Shown in pieces: positions 11,674 to 24,312 of a DNA stretch of 64,000 bases. The position numbers and the translations under genes were made by a program. Numbering within the stretch: the first letter of the stretch is position 1; each line of letters starts with the position of its first letter. The notes below the pieces were generated by a model that ran no database searches, had not been told where the DNA came from, and saw only the letters and a list, made by a program, of their open reading frames with translations. The DNA lies in assembly GCA_951799425.1 (NCBI GenBank), contig OX637391.1, positions 51,927,069 through 51,991,068 of the forward strand, given 5' to 3'. This DNA comes from Ilex aquifolium. Lineage: Eukaryota; Streptophyta; Magnoliopsida; Aquifoliales; Aquifoliaceae.

Positions 11674-12534
11674 TGACGGGCCCAGCCCAGACTAGGCCCA
11701 GCTCAAAGACCCAGTTTAGAAATACAGAGGTCTAGGTCACAGGTGCAGCTAAGCCCAGATCAGAAATACAAGCCAACAAGCACAAAGCCCCCAGTTTGCA
11801 AGTGACGTACGTGAGATTAGGGCTGTTAATCAAACTGAGCTACTCGAACTTGGTTTGAGCTCGGCTCGTTCAGGCTCGGTTCGTTTTCTAAAAGAGCCCA
11901 AACTTGAACATGTTTTTAGGCTCATTTAGAAAACAAGCCCTACAAGCTCGGCTTAAACTCGACTGGCTCGGCTCGTGTATGTACAAATACTCGGGCTTGG
12001 CTCGAGTTCGACTTGTTTTTAGCTCGTTCAGGCTCGGCTCGTTTAGGAAACGAGCCGAACTTGAACAATTTTTTAAGCTCGATTAAGAAATAAGCTTTTC
12101 AAGCTCAACTCGGGCTCGTTCGACTAACAGCCCTACGTGAGATCTCCATTTTAGGAAGGAAATCAGGGTACGCATAGCAAGCCTCAACCACTTTATCCGT
12201 TACGCCAACATCACAGAGCCACCCACTCTCGTCACAAGGGTGATGATGCCTTAATCAAGGCTCCCCGCGATGGCCCCTCCATCAAAGCCCGCTCTGGGAC
12301 GCCATGAAGACTGCAGTCCTCTATAAATTATAAGTCCGACTTACACATGGGGGGCATCACACACATCTCAACACACTACACTATTGAGCAATATGATTCT
12401 TTGGCCACCGTAGCCTTCCCACTAGAGTAGGTCACCCAAATCGAATCCGCACAATCTTTGTGTTTACATATGTTGAGCCATTTTTATTTCATCCATTGAT
12501 TGATTTTGTACAAACCCACTTTTGTGCATCATCA
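11674..12534 (+). repeat. 3' LTR of the gypsy fossil, holding a hAT MITE
   Basis: A purine-rich tract (AGGGGCTTGGGGGAAAAA) ends directly before TGACGGGCCC, and the LTR ends at GCATCATCA. About 318 bp of it is an inserted MITE, leaving an LTR of about 540 bp, matching the 5' copy. Confidence 0.8.
11818..12135. mobile_element. hAT-type MITE
   Basis: The ends TAGGGCTGTTA / TAACAGCCCTA are perfect inverted repeats of hAT type. The element is flanked by the 8-bp duplication CGTGAGAT (11810-11817, 12136-12143), as expected for hAT. The interior repeats GCTCGGCTCGTTT-like words in both orientations. The same insertion, with the same target duplication, is in unit B at 54577-54905. Confidence 0.88.
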
Positions 12535-12789
12535 TGACCAATCTTTGCTAACTGTTGAAACATCTAATATTGAAAACATTTCACAGTTTTTAATTAAGTG
12601 CACTTAATAGTCAAAACTTACATCACTTAAATATTTAAGTGCCGGTTAAAAATTGACTAAAATTTTAAATAACTAGTCATTTAGTTGCTACTTGTTTTTC
12701 TATACTTACCTTTATAAATTTCACATGATGGACCACTTTATTCTCGAATAGTTTTGTTTCAGTTTAACTTATACCCAACACCGACAAGT

Positions 12790-13065
12790 CAAGGTGAGGC
12801 AAGTTCATATCAAAAAATACTCCATTCATATTCGATTCGTTTGTTAATTATTGTCTAACGAATCGTATCATATCGAATAAATAATATATAATTGGTATAT
12901 AAACGAGTCAATATCATGTATTTCTTTTCATTGACTTTACATATACCTAATTCGTTTATTAATCATGTTACGTTGGATTCACTCGTTTACGAAACTAGTG
13001 GTTTTAAAAAAAAATCAAACCCTCTAATTTCATGTCGTGTTAATATGTCGTATCATATTTTCACA
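12790..13065. repeat. Dispersed AT-rich repeat, copy 2
   Basis: Homologous to 1066-1340 and copied by the segmental duplication to 55570-55840. The 250 bp between it and the gypsy LTR hold nothing recognisable. Confidence 0.6.
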
Positions 13066-13169
13066 ACCTTATTTATACCTCAACTTTCCACAACCCACCA
13101 CCCCCATCGCAACCACCAACACGATTGCCGCGGTCACTGCTGCCACTCTTTCATACGCCAACTTTCCAA

Positions 13170-13510
13170 AGAGTAATGAAAGGAGTTGTCTATAGTATCG
13201 AGAAAAAAAAAATTGGCACCATATCTCTATTTATCACATTTATTATTGTGGGTATTTTTATCACTGTTGTGGTACCAAAAAAAATAATTACTACAACAGT
13301 GGTAAAAACACTCATAAAAGTGGTAATTTTTTTTTGTATCAAAGAAAAGTAGTAAAAATAATTACTACAACAGTGATAAAAATACCCACAAAATGGTATA
13401 TCACCTATAAAAGTGATAATTTTTTTGATTGTAATATAACCACAAAAATTATAAAAATACCTATTAAAATAGTAAATTTTAGAGATTCGGCACATAATTT
13501 TTTTTATCGA
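13170..13510. repeat. AT-rich foldback repeat
   Basis: The words GTGGGTATTTTTATCACTGT and ACAGTGATAAAAATACCCAC face each other across poly-T/poly-A blocks. The DNA can fold on itself and gives spurious open frames on both strands. Related sequence lies at 15665-15800, 37690-37935 and in unit B. Confidence 0.6.
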
Positions 13511-14732
13511 TTAATTAATTGAAGTAGTTGAGTGAGTAAGTTAAGAAACTCAACGTTGGAAAGGCTCTTCCTTTTTTGTGGGTCCGGGGATCATAATTAA
13601 AGAGTACATACAAAATATAACTTGTCCTTCACAGCTACTTTTATTTTGCTGAAACTGGCAAAGTTTCATTCTTCAAAAAATGTCTAAACAAAGTCAGTGC
13701 AAGCCGAGGGCGACCTAGTGGAACCTCATGCCCTGCTCCCCTCACTGTCACATAGGTCAGACCATCCTACACTTGGCTCCACCCACCAACCTATATCACA
13801 GCCAAGAACAACATTAACACTTCAATTACTTTGCACTCCGAAATATACTTCAATTCTCAATTTATATTTTTAAACATTAAAAAATTTAATTTACATTCAC
13901 AATGTTATGAATTAATAGTAATGAAGATCTAATCCAAACTCTCATTCAATTTTTCGTCATAAATTGAAATACGTGAGTTGAAATTTCTTCGGACATTGAC
14001 TTATGTGTATATGTAAATTTATAGGCTGTTGGTGAATCATGTGAATTGCACATGACAATGTTAGCTTCTACCTGATTAATGCAATCCTATTTTCGATATA
14101 CAAAACAGTGTTAAATTGATCGCAGACGAAGATCTATAGTGATAGATATGTCTCATCTTCATGTCCAAACCACTTGCACCTCACGTGCTTCAATTTATGA
14201 CAGAAAATGATCCACATTGCTACAAATTCATAACATTAATTGAGAAAAAAAACCCCAAACAAACACAAAAAAACAGCCCCATATGTCCCCCCTAGCAGAG
14301 AAGGCAGACAAAATTGATGGATATTTATTACAATGAAGGGTGAGAAGAGAACTAACCTGTTGATTGTCATACCAGGCATGCCAATCTGTAGTGGTCCTGA
14401 GGTTTAGAGCTTTGATGGAATATCGTGTAGCAGTGAGAGGCAAAACAGCATCAGTGTCACCACTATCAGCAAAATGCACTTCAATCAGATAATTGTTGAA
14501 CAAACTGGTGGGTTGGATTTTATTTTCTTGTTCATGCATGGGATACTAATTAAGCAAAAGGCTAATTAATTTTCAGGATTTCCAGCAAGACTCTTGAGAA
14601 TTTGTGACGGTTTATTGAGTCTTGACCATTGGCCTAGATCCGAAACCCTAAACCTTAAGGAGTTGTTTCGTGAGTTTTATTATTTTGGATTGGATTATTA
14701 GGTTAGATAAACTAATTCAAACCCATCTAATT

Positions 14733-14944
14733 AACTCAAAGGGATAGCTCAACTGATAATAGAGACGAGCTGTAAACTCAGACGTCTTAAATTCAAAACT
14801 TGGCAATTTCTTAGGGTCAGACCATGAGAGATCTATCCTACTCTCAACGTGGATGACCTGCCTTTAACCGAATCGAGGAGGAGATTAATCGAAGTGCGCG
14901 TAAGCTAACCCAAAAACTCCTAACCGTTAAACAAAAAAAAAAAA
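14733..14944 (+). mobile_element. tRNA-derived SINE in an SCPL-A intron
   Basis: It starts like a tRNA gene, with an A box in GGGATAGCTCAACTGATA and a B-box-like AAATTCAAAAC about 50 bp on, followed by an unrelated body and a poly-A tail. ACCCATCTAATT before it and ACCCATCCAATT after it form a 12-bp target duplication with one mismatch. The orthologous copy in unit B is 57643-57853, so insertion predates the duplication. Confidence 0.85.
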
Positions 14945-15664
14945 ACCCATCCAATTGGGTTTTTGTGATAGGTTTATAGAAGAATATTGTTTTTGGAAAT
15001 TGTTGAAGTGGAATAGAAAAAATATGTTGACCACATGATGTGACATAAATAAGATGTTTTTTATTGCAATTTTGACATTGTCTTATAACTTTAATGCCCT
15101 TCAACAAACTCAATTTTTATTAATAATTTAGATCCTAATCCCAATGGAATAAATTTGGACGACTTTGAAACCCACCCCATGTGAGTTTATTTAAATCTAC
15201 AATTTACTATTCATATTGGACCGAGAATAGCTCAATCATTTAATCCCCTTGTCTAAAAATGAAACAAACATTGGTTATGTGAGACTCCGGATTATTTTTG
15301 TTCCAATGCCACCCATTAGTCCACCCTTTTCCCATGAACCAACCCGAACCTAAATCCTTTTTACAATCCAAGCCTTCTTTGACTTCGTCAGTAAGCGCAA
15401 AAGTCAAAGAACAAAAAAAGGAGAGTGAAATTACCTATAGACCCATATCCTGAGGCCATCTGCAATAAGTTCTTTAAAGATAGGAAGCATGGATCTGGGA
15501 GAATCAGTCCAGCTGCTCCTTATAACATCACTGCACAAGAATGGAGATGTGTTTAACACTATACAACAAACCGTTTGGATTTCACATCGAAGTGAAATCA
15601 CTACTTTCAATAAATAGGAGAAGACTACGGTAACAGAAAAAAAAAATCGGTCTCGTACATCCAA

Positions 15665-15800
15665 ATTGTCAACTTTAATGGGTGGTTTTATAATTTTTAT
15701 GGGTTATTTTATAAAAAAAAAATCACAACTTTTATAGGTGATTTATAACTTTTATGGGTTTTTTGTGGTAATTTACAACTTTTTTTTTTTGGTACCTTAG
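15665..15800. repeat. AT-rich repeat in an SCPL-A intron
   Basis: Repeated TTATGGGTTATTTTATAA / TTTTATAGGTGATTTATAAC words between poly-T tracts, ending TTTTTTGGTACC. It resembles the foldback family at 13170-13510. The unit B copy is at about 58575-58715. Confidence 0.45.
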
Positions 15801-16835
15801 ATTACTTTTAATAAATAAAATAGTTATGATAGTCAATCCGATATGACTAAAAAACTCACTAGATGTTGATCTCACAGAGCATATGCATCTCATAAGTGCT
15901 AAAGATAAATAATGTTATCATGAAAAGCGTAAAAAGTCGGACAACGTATTTGATAATTGAAAGAACTATCGACTTGCATTAATTTTCCGTCGCTAGTGGG
16001 GAGTAGCAAAAGTCACCTGTACTCGTACTAAATATACCCTATATTAATTGGACAAACCTGCAAGTCAACCATGGATGAGGAATTCGAGTAACGTTTGCAT
16101 GAAGAGCTTTTTGCACCTCAGGACGATTCATGTACATTTTTGTGTACTTCACAATGCATTGATCATTCCCTCCGAAAGTCCATGGCTGCATTACCCAAAA
16201 ACATAGTAAGTAGTACCACATGAATATTTAAGAATATGGTACATATTTCAATGGTACTTTTGCACCCTGGCACAATAATTTTCATGGAGGTATGATAAAA
16301 ATATCAATCAATTAAATCAAATTGGATGGTTGAATATCGGAAAAGTTGCGAGACCTTACCAAAGGATATCTTAAGTTTTGGTGAAGAGTAGTCCCGAGAT
16401 CTGAACAAGGACTGTCGTAAATACCATAAGGATTGATGTCTCCAAACTCTGATATGACACTCATAAGAGCGTCGTTACAATTTTTTCGTGGGAATAGAAA
16501 TGAATCTTGAGGAAACGAATTATTTAGTGCCTCATATGTAGAGTCAGAGATCAAACCATGGCTCCACCAGTATACAAATGTTCCAATGTTATCATAATAA
16601 TCATCAATAAGTGGATTGCCCTACTGCTCATATATAAAATTTCAAAAGAAAAAAAAAATGAGAAATAAAAAAAATTTGATGGAAAACTCTTAGTTCTTAT
16701 TGGTGAAATGTTAATTACCAAGAATCCTTTGAAATTAATAATAGGATTGTGGATACCCTTGTTGAATCTGGCTATGATTTGGGATAGCTGAGGAATGTAA
16801 TGACCTGAGACTAGGTACCAAGAAGTCATGTTTCA

Positions 16836-17224
<389 letters not shown>

Positions 17225-17616
17225 TCAGACATGACATTTAACATCTAAATTTTCTAAGTGGGTAGGTTCAACTATCTGCGACAAATGATGAGATGAGGGG
17301 GACCCACAATTTTATAGTGTCTTTTTTATTTTATTTTTTATATTATCGGTTGTCTAGGTTTGTGTCGACTACTCCCTTGAACTCTAAATCGACCACCGTA
17401 ATTTGAGTTAGTTTTAAAGACATGTTCCATGTGAAACAAGGGTGGTTGACCCTTAGAGAGTATGAAAAATAGCGAACCTGAGACCTCTTGCTTATAAAAA
17501 AAACAGACTTGATCACTAGACCATCTCTAAAATTTATAAGGACCCTATCACTTGATTGGAACAATGAAAGTCCAAGATAAAATGATATACAAATGTTACC
17601 TAATGTGCTATTACTA

Positions 17617-17829
<213 letters not shown>

Positions 17830-17870
17830 TTAGACTTAATTGTAAAAAAAGTACATAGAAAAAAATGTTA

Positions 17871-18034
17871 GGTAATTAAGTCTTTAATTTTGATACTTAT
17901 TTGTATCTAAGTACATTATTTGAATTTTATTGATTTTTTTGTGACATTTTTGTCCTCCATTGATACATGTGTATTTTCTTTGAAAAATGGTGCATTTAAC
18001 ATCTCCTAGTTTTATGGAAAAGTGATGCATTAAA
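17871..18034. other. AT-rich DNA of the TIR element, nothing recognised
   Basis: No coding or repeat signature apart from poly-T runs. Confidence 0.5.
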
Positions 18035-18254
18035 TTCGTGTATATACTTGTTTGAATATATATACAAATTCAAACAAGTATATATATATATATACTTGTT
18101 TGAATTTGTATATACACACACACACATATATATATATTTATTTATACACACACACATATATATATATACACGAATTTATATATATATATACACACACACA
18201 CATATATATATATATAAATCTTTATATATATATACTTGCTTGAATTTATATATA
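18035..18254. repeat. TA/CA microsatellite block
   Basis: Alternating (TA)n and (CA)n runs with repeated TTTGAATTTATATATA words. The same kind of sequence continues at 34024-34133, so the Helitron went into the middle of this block. Confidence 0.85.
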
Positions 18255-18255
18255 T

Positions 18256-21200
18256 CTATACTACTTTAAAAAGTCAGCACATGTGAAAAACATTTTATTT
18301 TCAATTTTATCCTCTAACATTTTAATTATTTCATCTATATCCTCTGCTTCCGGGCGTTAACCTGTCTCCCTCTATTCTCCCTATTTCCTCTATCACATTC
18401 ACATACCCGTTACACTCTCTCCCTCTCTCCTACTTTCTCTCCCTTTTTTGTCTCTCCTACAAATTAACAGCTGCTTCTCTTCATCTTCCTTCTCTGTGTG
18501 TCTATCTCTTTCTCCCTATTTCCTTTCTCAAATTCAGGATTTACTTCTCAGCCGTTACACCCTCTTCCTCTCTCCTACTTTCTCTCCCTTTTTCCTCTAT
18601 CTCTGTCTCCTGCAAATTCACAGCCCCACCTCTTCATCTTTCCTATCCGTCTCTCTATCTCTTCCTGTCCTGCATTATCACATATCAAAGAAGAGTACAC
18701 CACCCCCTTCACCGATCAGAGAAGAGCACACCACGCCCCTTCACCGTCCCCCTCCCAGTCTCTCTCTCACACCGTCATGGACCCCCCATCACCCTCCCCT
18801 TCTCAGTCTCTCTCTCCCCAAATGTATTTAATTACATGTATTCAATTACAAAAGTCAGTTACATTTCAATTAGGCATCCATTTTCTTTGGTTGTGGCTAT
18901 ACACATCCCAACAATTAATTTGTTTAATTAAAAAGACTATTTTGGTTCTTCGTAATCTTATTTACAATTGCCCTTTCCTGTGCGAAATTCCTATTTGCCA
19001 GCGCTTGTGTCTTGGCATTATACTTTACACACCAAAACTGCTTCTTCTTCAAGCTTTCCACCGCTAAAGGAGCTCTACCCTTTCCCTCTTACCAGGTAAC
19101 TACTGCGTTAAAATTATTAGTTCTGAATTTTTGGTTTATTTTTGGTTTATTACTACTGAATTAGATATGATTTATGCTGGTGTTTTCTTCTTTGTGTAAA
19201 CATTGTTTTGATTCAGTTTATTATTCTATTTAGTTGCTGGTGGAGAACATTAGTTTATGTCTTTTCATGGTGTTTGGTTTCTTTTTTGTTCCTGCTTAAA
19301 GAATATGTGACTTGGGAGTGTTGTTGATAATTCTTTTCTTCTGTAGAATTTTTTTCCTATCTAATATGTTGATTATTCTGTAGAAATATGTGTTATGTGC
19401 CAAGTAAATGGAACTGCCAGGAAAAAAAGTTATTATGTTGCTAAAATTTGATGCTTGGTTATCTGTCAAATGGGTGTTACATGTGGAGATTTGGTGGGCA
19501 GAAAGAAGGGCTCTATAATTCAGTGCAAAGGGTGTCATATTTTTGAAGAAATTGGGGAAATCTTGAATATCTTACAAAAAATTCAACTAGATAAGAAATA
19601 AAGAAATGAGCATAATCAAGGCCAAGGACACAGTGTTATATTTCATTTAGGGCCAAGATAAAAGACATGTCGTAGTTTGGGCGTGGGCATTGAAGTTTCT
19701 GTAAAGATGATAGTCTGATGTTCAAGCTTGTTAGGACTGGTCTTTGTTTTAAGGCCAAACTTTTGAGTGGATAATATTATGGGATTAAAAGAGTAAAGGA
19801 AAGGAATAGTTTTTTTTCTTAATTATGCCAATATTAACTTTTTGAGGCGCTTCACTAATTTTTTTCATGAGCATTAGAGTTACATGAGAGGAGGAAACCA
19901 ATGGGAAATTCCAAAGTCCACCCAGTGCATAGCACTTTGTTCTTGTATTTCCTTTGATGTTATCATCTTTATGTTTGTATGATGTATTCTTGTAGGGGGT
20001 GCATTACTATTGTCTAGATTGAAATCTATACCTATGTAACTCCGTTCATAATTGGGGTGGAATTGCCGAATAGCCTAATCGTATGGATAATCTCTTAGTT
20101 TGATTATATAGCATTATTGTTTGTTTGAGATTAGGTTGCCGGATGGGTTTTTCGAGAAAATTCGCATTGTTTTATTCTATACTTGGTACACATTTTGTTT
20201 TGTTCCTGGTAATCTTGCACACGTGATATGAGTTTTTGTTAGAAACTTTGTATTTCATGTGGGTTTTATGTGAAATTTGATTCTTTATGTGGCTTTGGAG
20301 AATGGAATGATTGGTTGATTCTGGTATGAATTTTTTTTCCCCGGGCATGTAGGTTGAGGCTTGAAAGAGTTATCAATTTTTTTTTTGCTAGGGTTGAGTG
20401 AATTATATGGCTTACGGATTTAATTTACTAGGTTTAATTTGGACTGATATTATTTTTTTTGGCTGTGTGGATCATTCATATTTTAGCTTAGTCAAGGGAT
20501 AATTTTGTGGAGAATAACAAAAATTTCAAATCTTTGCTTGATACTCTTTTCTCCAGAGGCAGCCGAGCCTTGTGCACTGGCCGCCTTTTTTGTATGTTAT
20601 GTTGGGTCTTCCTAATTCTTGGTTCTTTTTAAGTATTGATGACACTGTGACTGAACTTTATATGTAGATTCAGGTGCTGATCATGTTCCTCTCTGAGGGT
20701 GTTTTGGTTTTCGTCCTTTTGTATTGTTGGACTCTAATTTACCAGCTTTTCCAACAAGTATCAATGTCATACTTGATTGAATTTACCCCTCTGCTGCCCT
20801 TCCTGCTCTTTATTTTCCCATCTGTCCTCTTTGGCTATTTAACTTACTTTCTGATCTCTTGCTTGAAATTTTATTCAAATCCATGCCTACTCGATTATAC
20901 TCAATTATTCCAAATCAGAATGATCACTTTCTGGTCGTGCACCTGTTTATCCTATTGTTTGTCTTCATATGTCTTGAACAATTGGAGCTTTTTTTGTGCC
21001 TCCACTCTTTTGAACACTTTAGGAAAGGATAGACCTACTTGTTCTGGTCTATTACACTACAAAACTGCTACTTTTCCTATTGTCCAAGTCTTCGGTCTTG
21101 CTTGGGCTTCATTAATTCTGCTTTTCTTTGTTTTTTCTTGGCTAGGTGTGCATAATGGGTTTTTTTTTTTTGGTGATGTTGTGGTTATAGCTACAATTTG

Positions 21201-22160
21201 GCCTTTCCAGATTCAATTGAGTGTAGTCACACAAAATTGACCAAGTTCACCTTAATGTTTTCTGAACCCTTAAATATTTTCTGGATGTCCTAAGAAGTTC
21301 CCTGACATTTGTATGAGCACATTTTGTTTTACAAAGCATTTTAGATGATAGCCTACCATTAAAGCATATCAGGAAAATAAAAATGAAAAAGGACTGATTT
21401 TAGAGACTTCATTGCATTGCATGCTCTATGTTTTTGGAATGTCATGTCTACGATGGTATGAACATCCATTTATTCCGTGTATAAATGTGAAGGTGGTCTG
21501 AAAACTCAATCAAGCAGTGAATACTTGATTAGAATTGATGGTCCTGGAGCTTAAGTTGTTAGCTGGTCCACGTGCATGTGCAACAATGCCATCAAATATA
21601 ACAGTCGAGTACAAATGAAGGTGGATCATTCAATAAGCTGTAAGATCCACCTTCGGATTATTCATGTCCACTCCAGTCTGTAATTCCATAACAGACCTTC
21701 AGAATTCAAGCTAGGTGTTGTGCATCTATTTCCAGTGAATTAGGGAATTCTTTAATAGGGTGAAGCACAACTGAAATCGCAAGGGAAAAATGTTTCATGC
21801 ATTCTTTCATGCCATTGTAAGCAGCAATCAAAAATTAGTAAGAGTATTTCCTGCAAGTACAACTAACAAATAAAGAATTAAAGCTAGAAGCAAGGAGAAA
21901 TTTCAGAGTGCTAGCTGCAGGGGTGATCCTTTCCATGATGGATGGAGGTAGATAAAAAAAATTATGAAACAAAAAAGAAGTCTACTTAAAATGTAAAGCA
22001 CTCGTGTTACAAAACTAGGGTGCAATGGAATCAGAGAAGGTTTTGGTAGTCTTGAAGTGCCACATTATATATTGTTTCTAAATTTATAAAGTCTGTCACA
22101 TTACAGACTTGATCAACAAACACAACGAAGAAGAATGGATGCAGATAATTCTAAATTCTC
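18256..22160 (+). other. Helitron 5' region, no gene called
   Basis: 18360-18830 is CT-rich low-complexity sequence whose long open frames are compositional. 19080-20660 is T-rich and intron-like. The 188-codon frame at 20674-21240 looks hydrophobic only because the DNA is T-rich. A faint resemblance of another frame there to copia protease/pre-integrase sequence was noted but is not called. 21241-22160 is unrecognised. Confidence 0.4.
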
Positions 22161-22168
22161 AAACCAAC

Positions 22169-22278
22169 CTCAATGTAAGATGCAGCAACTTCCAAGTGCT
22201 TCTCGTTAGTCCTAGCAATAAAAATATCCCAAAACACTGACCACCATTCGAAGAGAAAACCACCAGGAGCATCAATAG
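22169..22278 (-). pseudogene. Captured exon of a LEUNIG-type transcriptional co-repressor
   Basis: On the minus strand an acceptor (TTTCAG) is followed by 110 nt and a donor (GTTGGT). The exon reads (A)[16 protein letters not shown], then [20 protein letters not shown]. This is the highly conserved part of the LUFS domain of LEUNIG / LEUNIG_HOMOLOG, which in the family bridges to SEUSS co-regulators. Only one exon was found; flanking DNA looks like intron and no WD40 repeats are present. It lies inside the Helitron, antisense to it, and is a captured fragment without function of its own. Product identity rests on a distinctive motif and I am fairly sure of it. Confidence 0.85.
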
Positions 22279-22289
22279 CTGAAACACCC

Positions 22290-23847
22290 AAGTCCAAAAT
22301 TTCAACAACAATCACCAAACTAAAACTCTCCCACTAATCAAATTTCTCTCAAAATTGAAATCTCAATGCTTTGATATTAAATCAAACAATCCCTATCAAA
22401 ACCATACTGAGCTTCTCGAAATATTTTTTCAGGTATAATATTCAATTTTCCAAAGATCCACACATTCAGCCACCACCAGGATCGAGTCCTATCAGTACTG
22501 TCCAAATTTCGACAACTAAAAAAGAACCAATGCATTGGTCAAAATGCTCAACAGAGTGTAATTTGCACCATGTCTCTTATGAGTGAAAAAAAAATGTAAA
22601 AAGGCACTTCATAATGGTTACTGAAAATCTAAAGATACATACAAGTCCCAAATCAAGCTGTGAACCCGACCAAGCTTCAAGAGATTGTCTTGTACTAGCA
22701 CTGTATTTCTTGTAATGAGAATCAATGTCCATGTCCGACACAATAAGACAACACATTTATCAATAAGGTAAGGTATTATCGAATATTTCACATCAGTAAA
22801 ATAATAACAGGAGGGAACCTCGCCTCCAACCAGCCAAGAAATGTGACCCCCTCTTTAAATCACGGGTCATACAAACTTCATAGTCTAGGTATGTTACTAT
22901 GATTGACAATGCAAATGACAAAAAAGAAAAAAAATATATTTATCTTGTGTAGCATTTTTCACTGCATTGTATATTTTGTTATTTGCATAAGATAGTGTAA
23001 ACCAATAAACAAAAGTTACCAAATCAACTATTTCAAATAGCATAATTGTTAGAAAAAATAGGCAAATAAAATAGATATGTCCTCTCTCCATTTTCACCTA
23101 CTACTACTACTACTACTTTCCAGTGCTGTTCTCATGTTTTGTATTGGTTCTCTTGGTATGTAGCAAAGCTTGGAAGTTCGAGCTTTTTGAGGTTTAACAG
23201 CTTATTAGTTCTGAAGATCACTCTGGTTGGACTCTCTCATTCTTTGATATTTTATGGTTTTACCTATGTCTGATGGTATTTGGGTTGAGGGTGTGATTGT
23301 GTGTTTGAACATGTATATAAATCTAGGATGTTGCAGATTTAAAGTAATTCAAAAAAGAATATTATGCCTACAATTCAAACCAGTTAGAAATCTACATGCC
23401 ATGTTTTTTTAATGAAATTTTTGTCTATTTGAGTTCGAATCTATTTCAGTTCAAATATAGACCTAAAAAAGGAATTTTAGAGCTTAAGGTTTTTTGGCTA
23501 CTCTACTCTTGTATGTCTTTATTTGCTTTCATATGAAAATTTACATTTTTAATGAATAAAAGTGACACCAAATTATTTATTCTTTATTTTTAGTCTCATT
23601 ATTTTGTTCAGCATCACCCTTTTTTTTCCCCACTCTACCAATCTAGACAAAATTCAAACGATACTAAAATCAAACAAATTATGTGTGTTATTCAACTCCT
23701 CTTGGTTGTTTTTTTTTTTTCTGTTATAATTAGTATGACTATAATTATGTGTGTTGTTTGCAGAATTAATTGACCATGTATCGTTAACACCAAAGATGAA
23801 ACAACAAATACATATATGGCAATTCCATCACAGGTTTTGCTGCATTA
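22290..23847. other. Helitron interior, probably intronic or untranslated capture
   Basis: AT-rich DNA without a recognisable exon. A short (CTA)n tract lies at about 23098-23117. Some of it may be intron flanking the LEUNIG-type exon. Confidence 0.4.
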
Positions 23848-23852
23848 ATTTA

Positions 23853-24312
23853 TGTTGGGACATTTCTGTCAAGTGGGTCCACCAGCCTCACTCCCAACGA
23901 AGGAATTGACATATATCACAAGTGGGACCTGCTACAATAAACAAAGGCAGGTAATGAGTGTTTTTAGTAGGCTAGCCATGCCTATTCTCTCTGCATTGAC
24001 GGCTGCCCAGTCTATGATGGTAAGTGTCTCTCTAATTTTCTCTATATATATGGGTGAAGACCCAAAAAAGAGGGGGCCTCAAGTATGAGCACTTCAGCTC
24101 CATACTACACACACACATATATTATTTTTTACACCCGCCTGTTCAGGCATTGATCGCAATACTGATTTAGGCATCGGAGGGGCCTCCCCTGGCTCAACGC
24201 CGGGGGTCCTTCTGACCTTTTTTTATCTTGCAGCTCATGGATTGGATGATATTCGAAGACTAGGGGCGCATCTCAACTCAGTTCAGTGATTGTGCGGATT
24301 TTTACCCCCACA
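23853..24312 (+). repeat. 5' LTR of the young LTR element
   Basis: TGTTGGGACA to CCCCCACA, 460 bp. A TATA-like TCTATATATATGGG lies near 24040. Confidence 0.95.

Larger units (their letters stand above)
1414..12534 (+). mobile_element. Old Ty3/gypsy LTR fossil, split by a nested copia element
   Basis: The left part has an LTR (1414-1962), a TGGCACCGTCTGTGG-type primer-binding region just after it, and gag remnants up to about 3160. The right part (10035-12534) has GC-rich internal DNA, a tandem array, a purine-rich tract and a second LTR of the same family. The copia element 3241-10034 sits between them with its own target duplication, so both halves probably belong to one element. The two LTRs look only about 80-85% alike by eye, so it is old. 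I see no clear target duplication around the whole. It is broken in many places and no pol is visible. It could instead be two related elements joined by recombination. Confidence 0.6.

Noticed and set aside
13125-13522. Overlapping open frames on both strands
   Set aside because: Caused by the AT-rich foldback repeat; the two strands encode mirror-like Val/Ile/Thr-rich peptides.
14733-14800. tRNA gene
   Set aside because: A and B boxes are present, but there is no cloverleaf with acceptor stem pairing. A poly-A tail and target duplication show a SINE.
18048-18269. Open frames in TA/CA repeats (also 33928-34176)
   Set aside because: Pure microsatellite translation (Ile-Tyr-Ile-Tyr, His-Thr-His-Thr).
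18448-19067. Pro/Ser/Leu-rich open frames (127 and 189 codons)
   Set aside because: They arise from CT-rich low-complexity DNA near the Helitron 5' end; two overlapping frames are open at once.
20674-21240. 188-codon hydrophobic open frame, possible membrane protein
   Set aside because: The hydrophobicity comes from T-rich DNA (Leu/Phe/Ser). No family motif is present, and other frames give a faint copia-like resemblance that is too weak to call.
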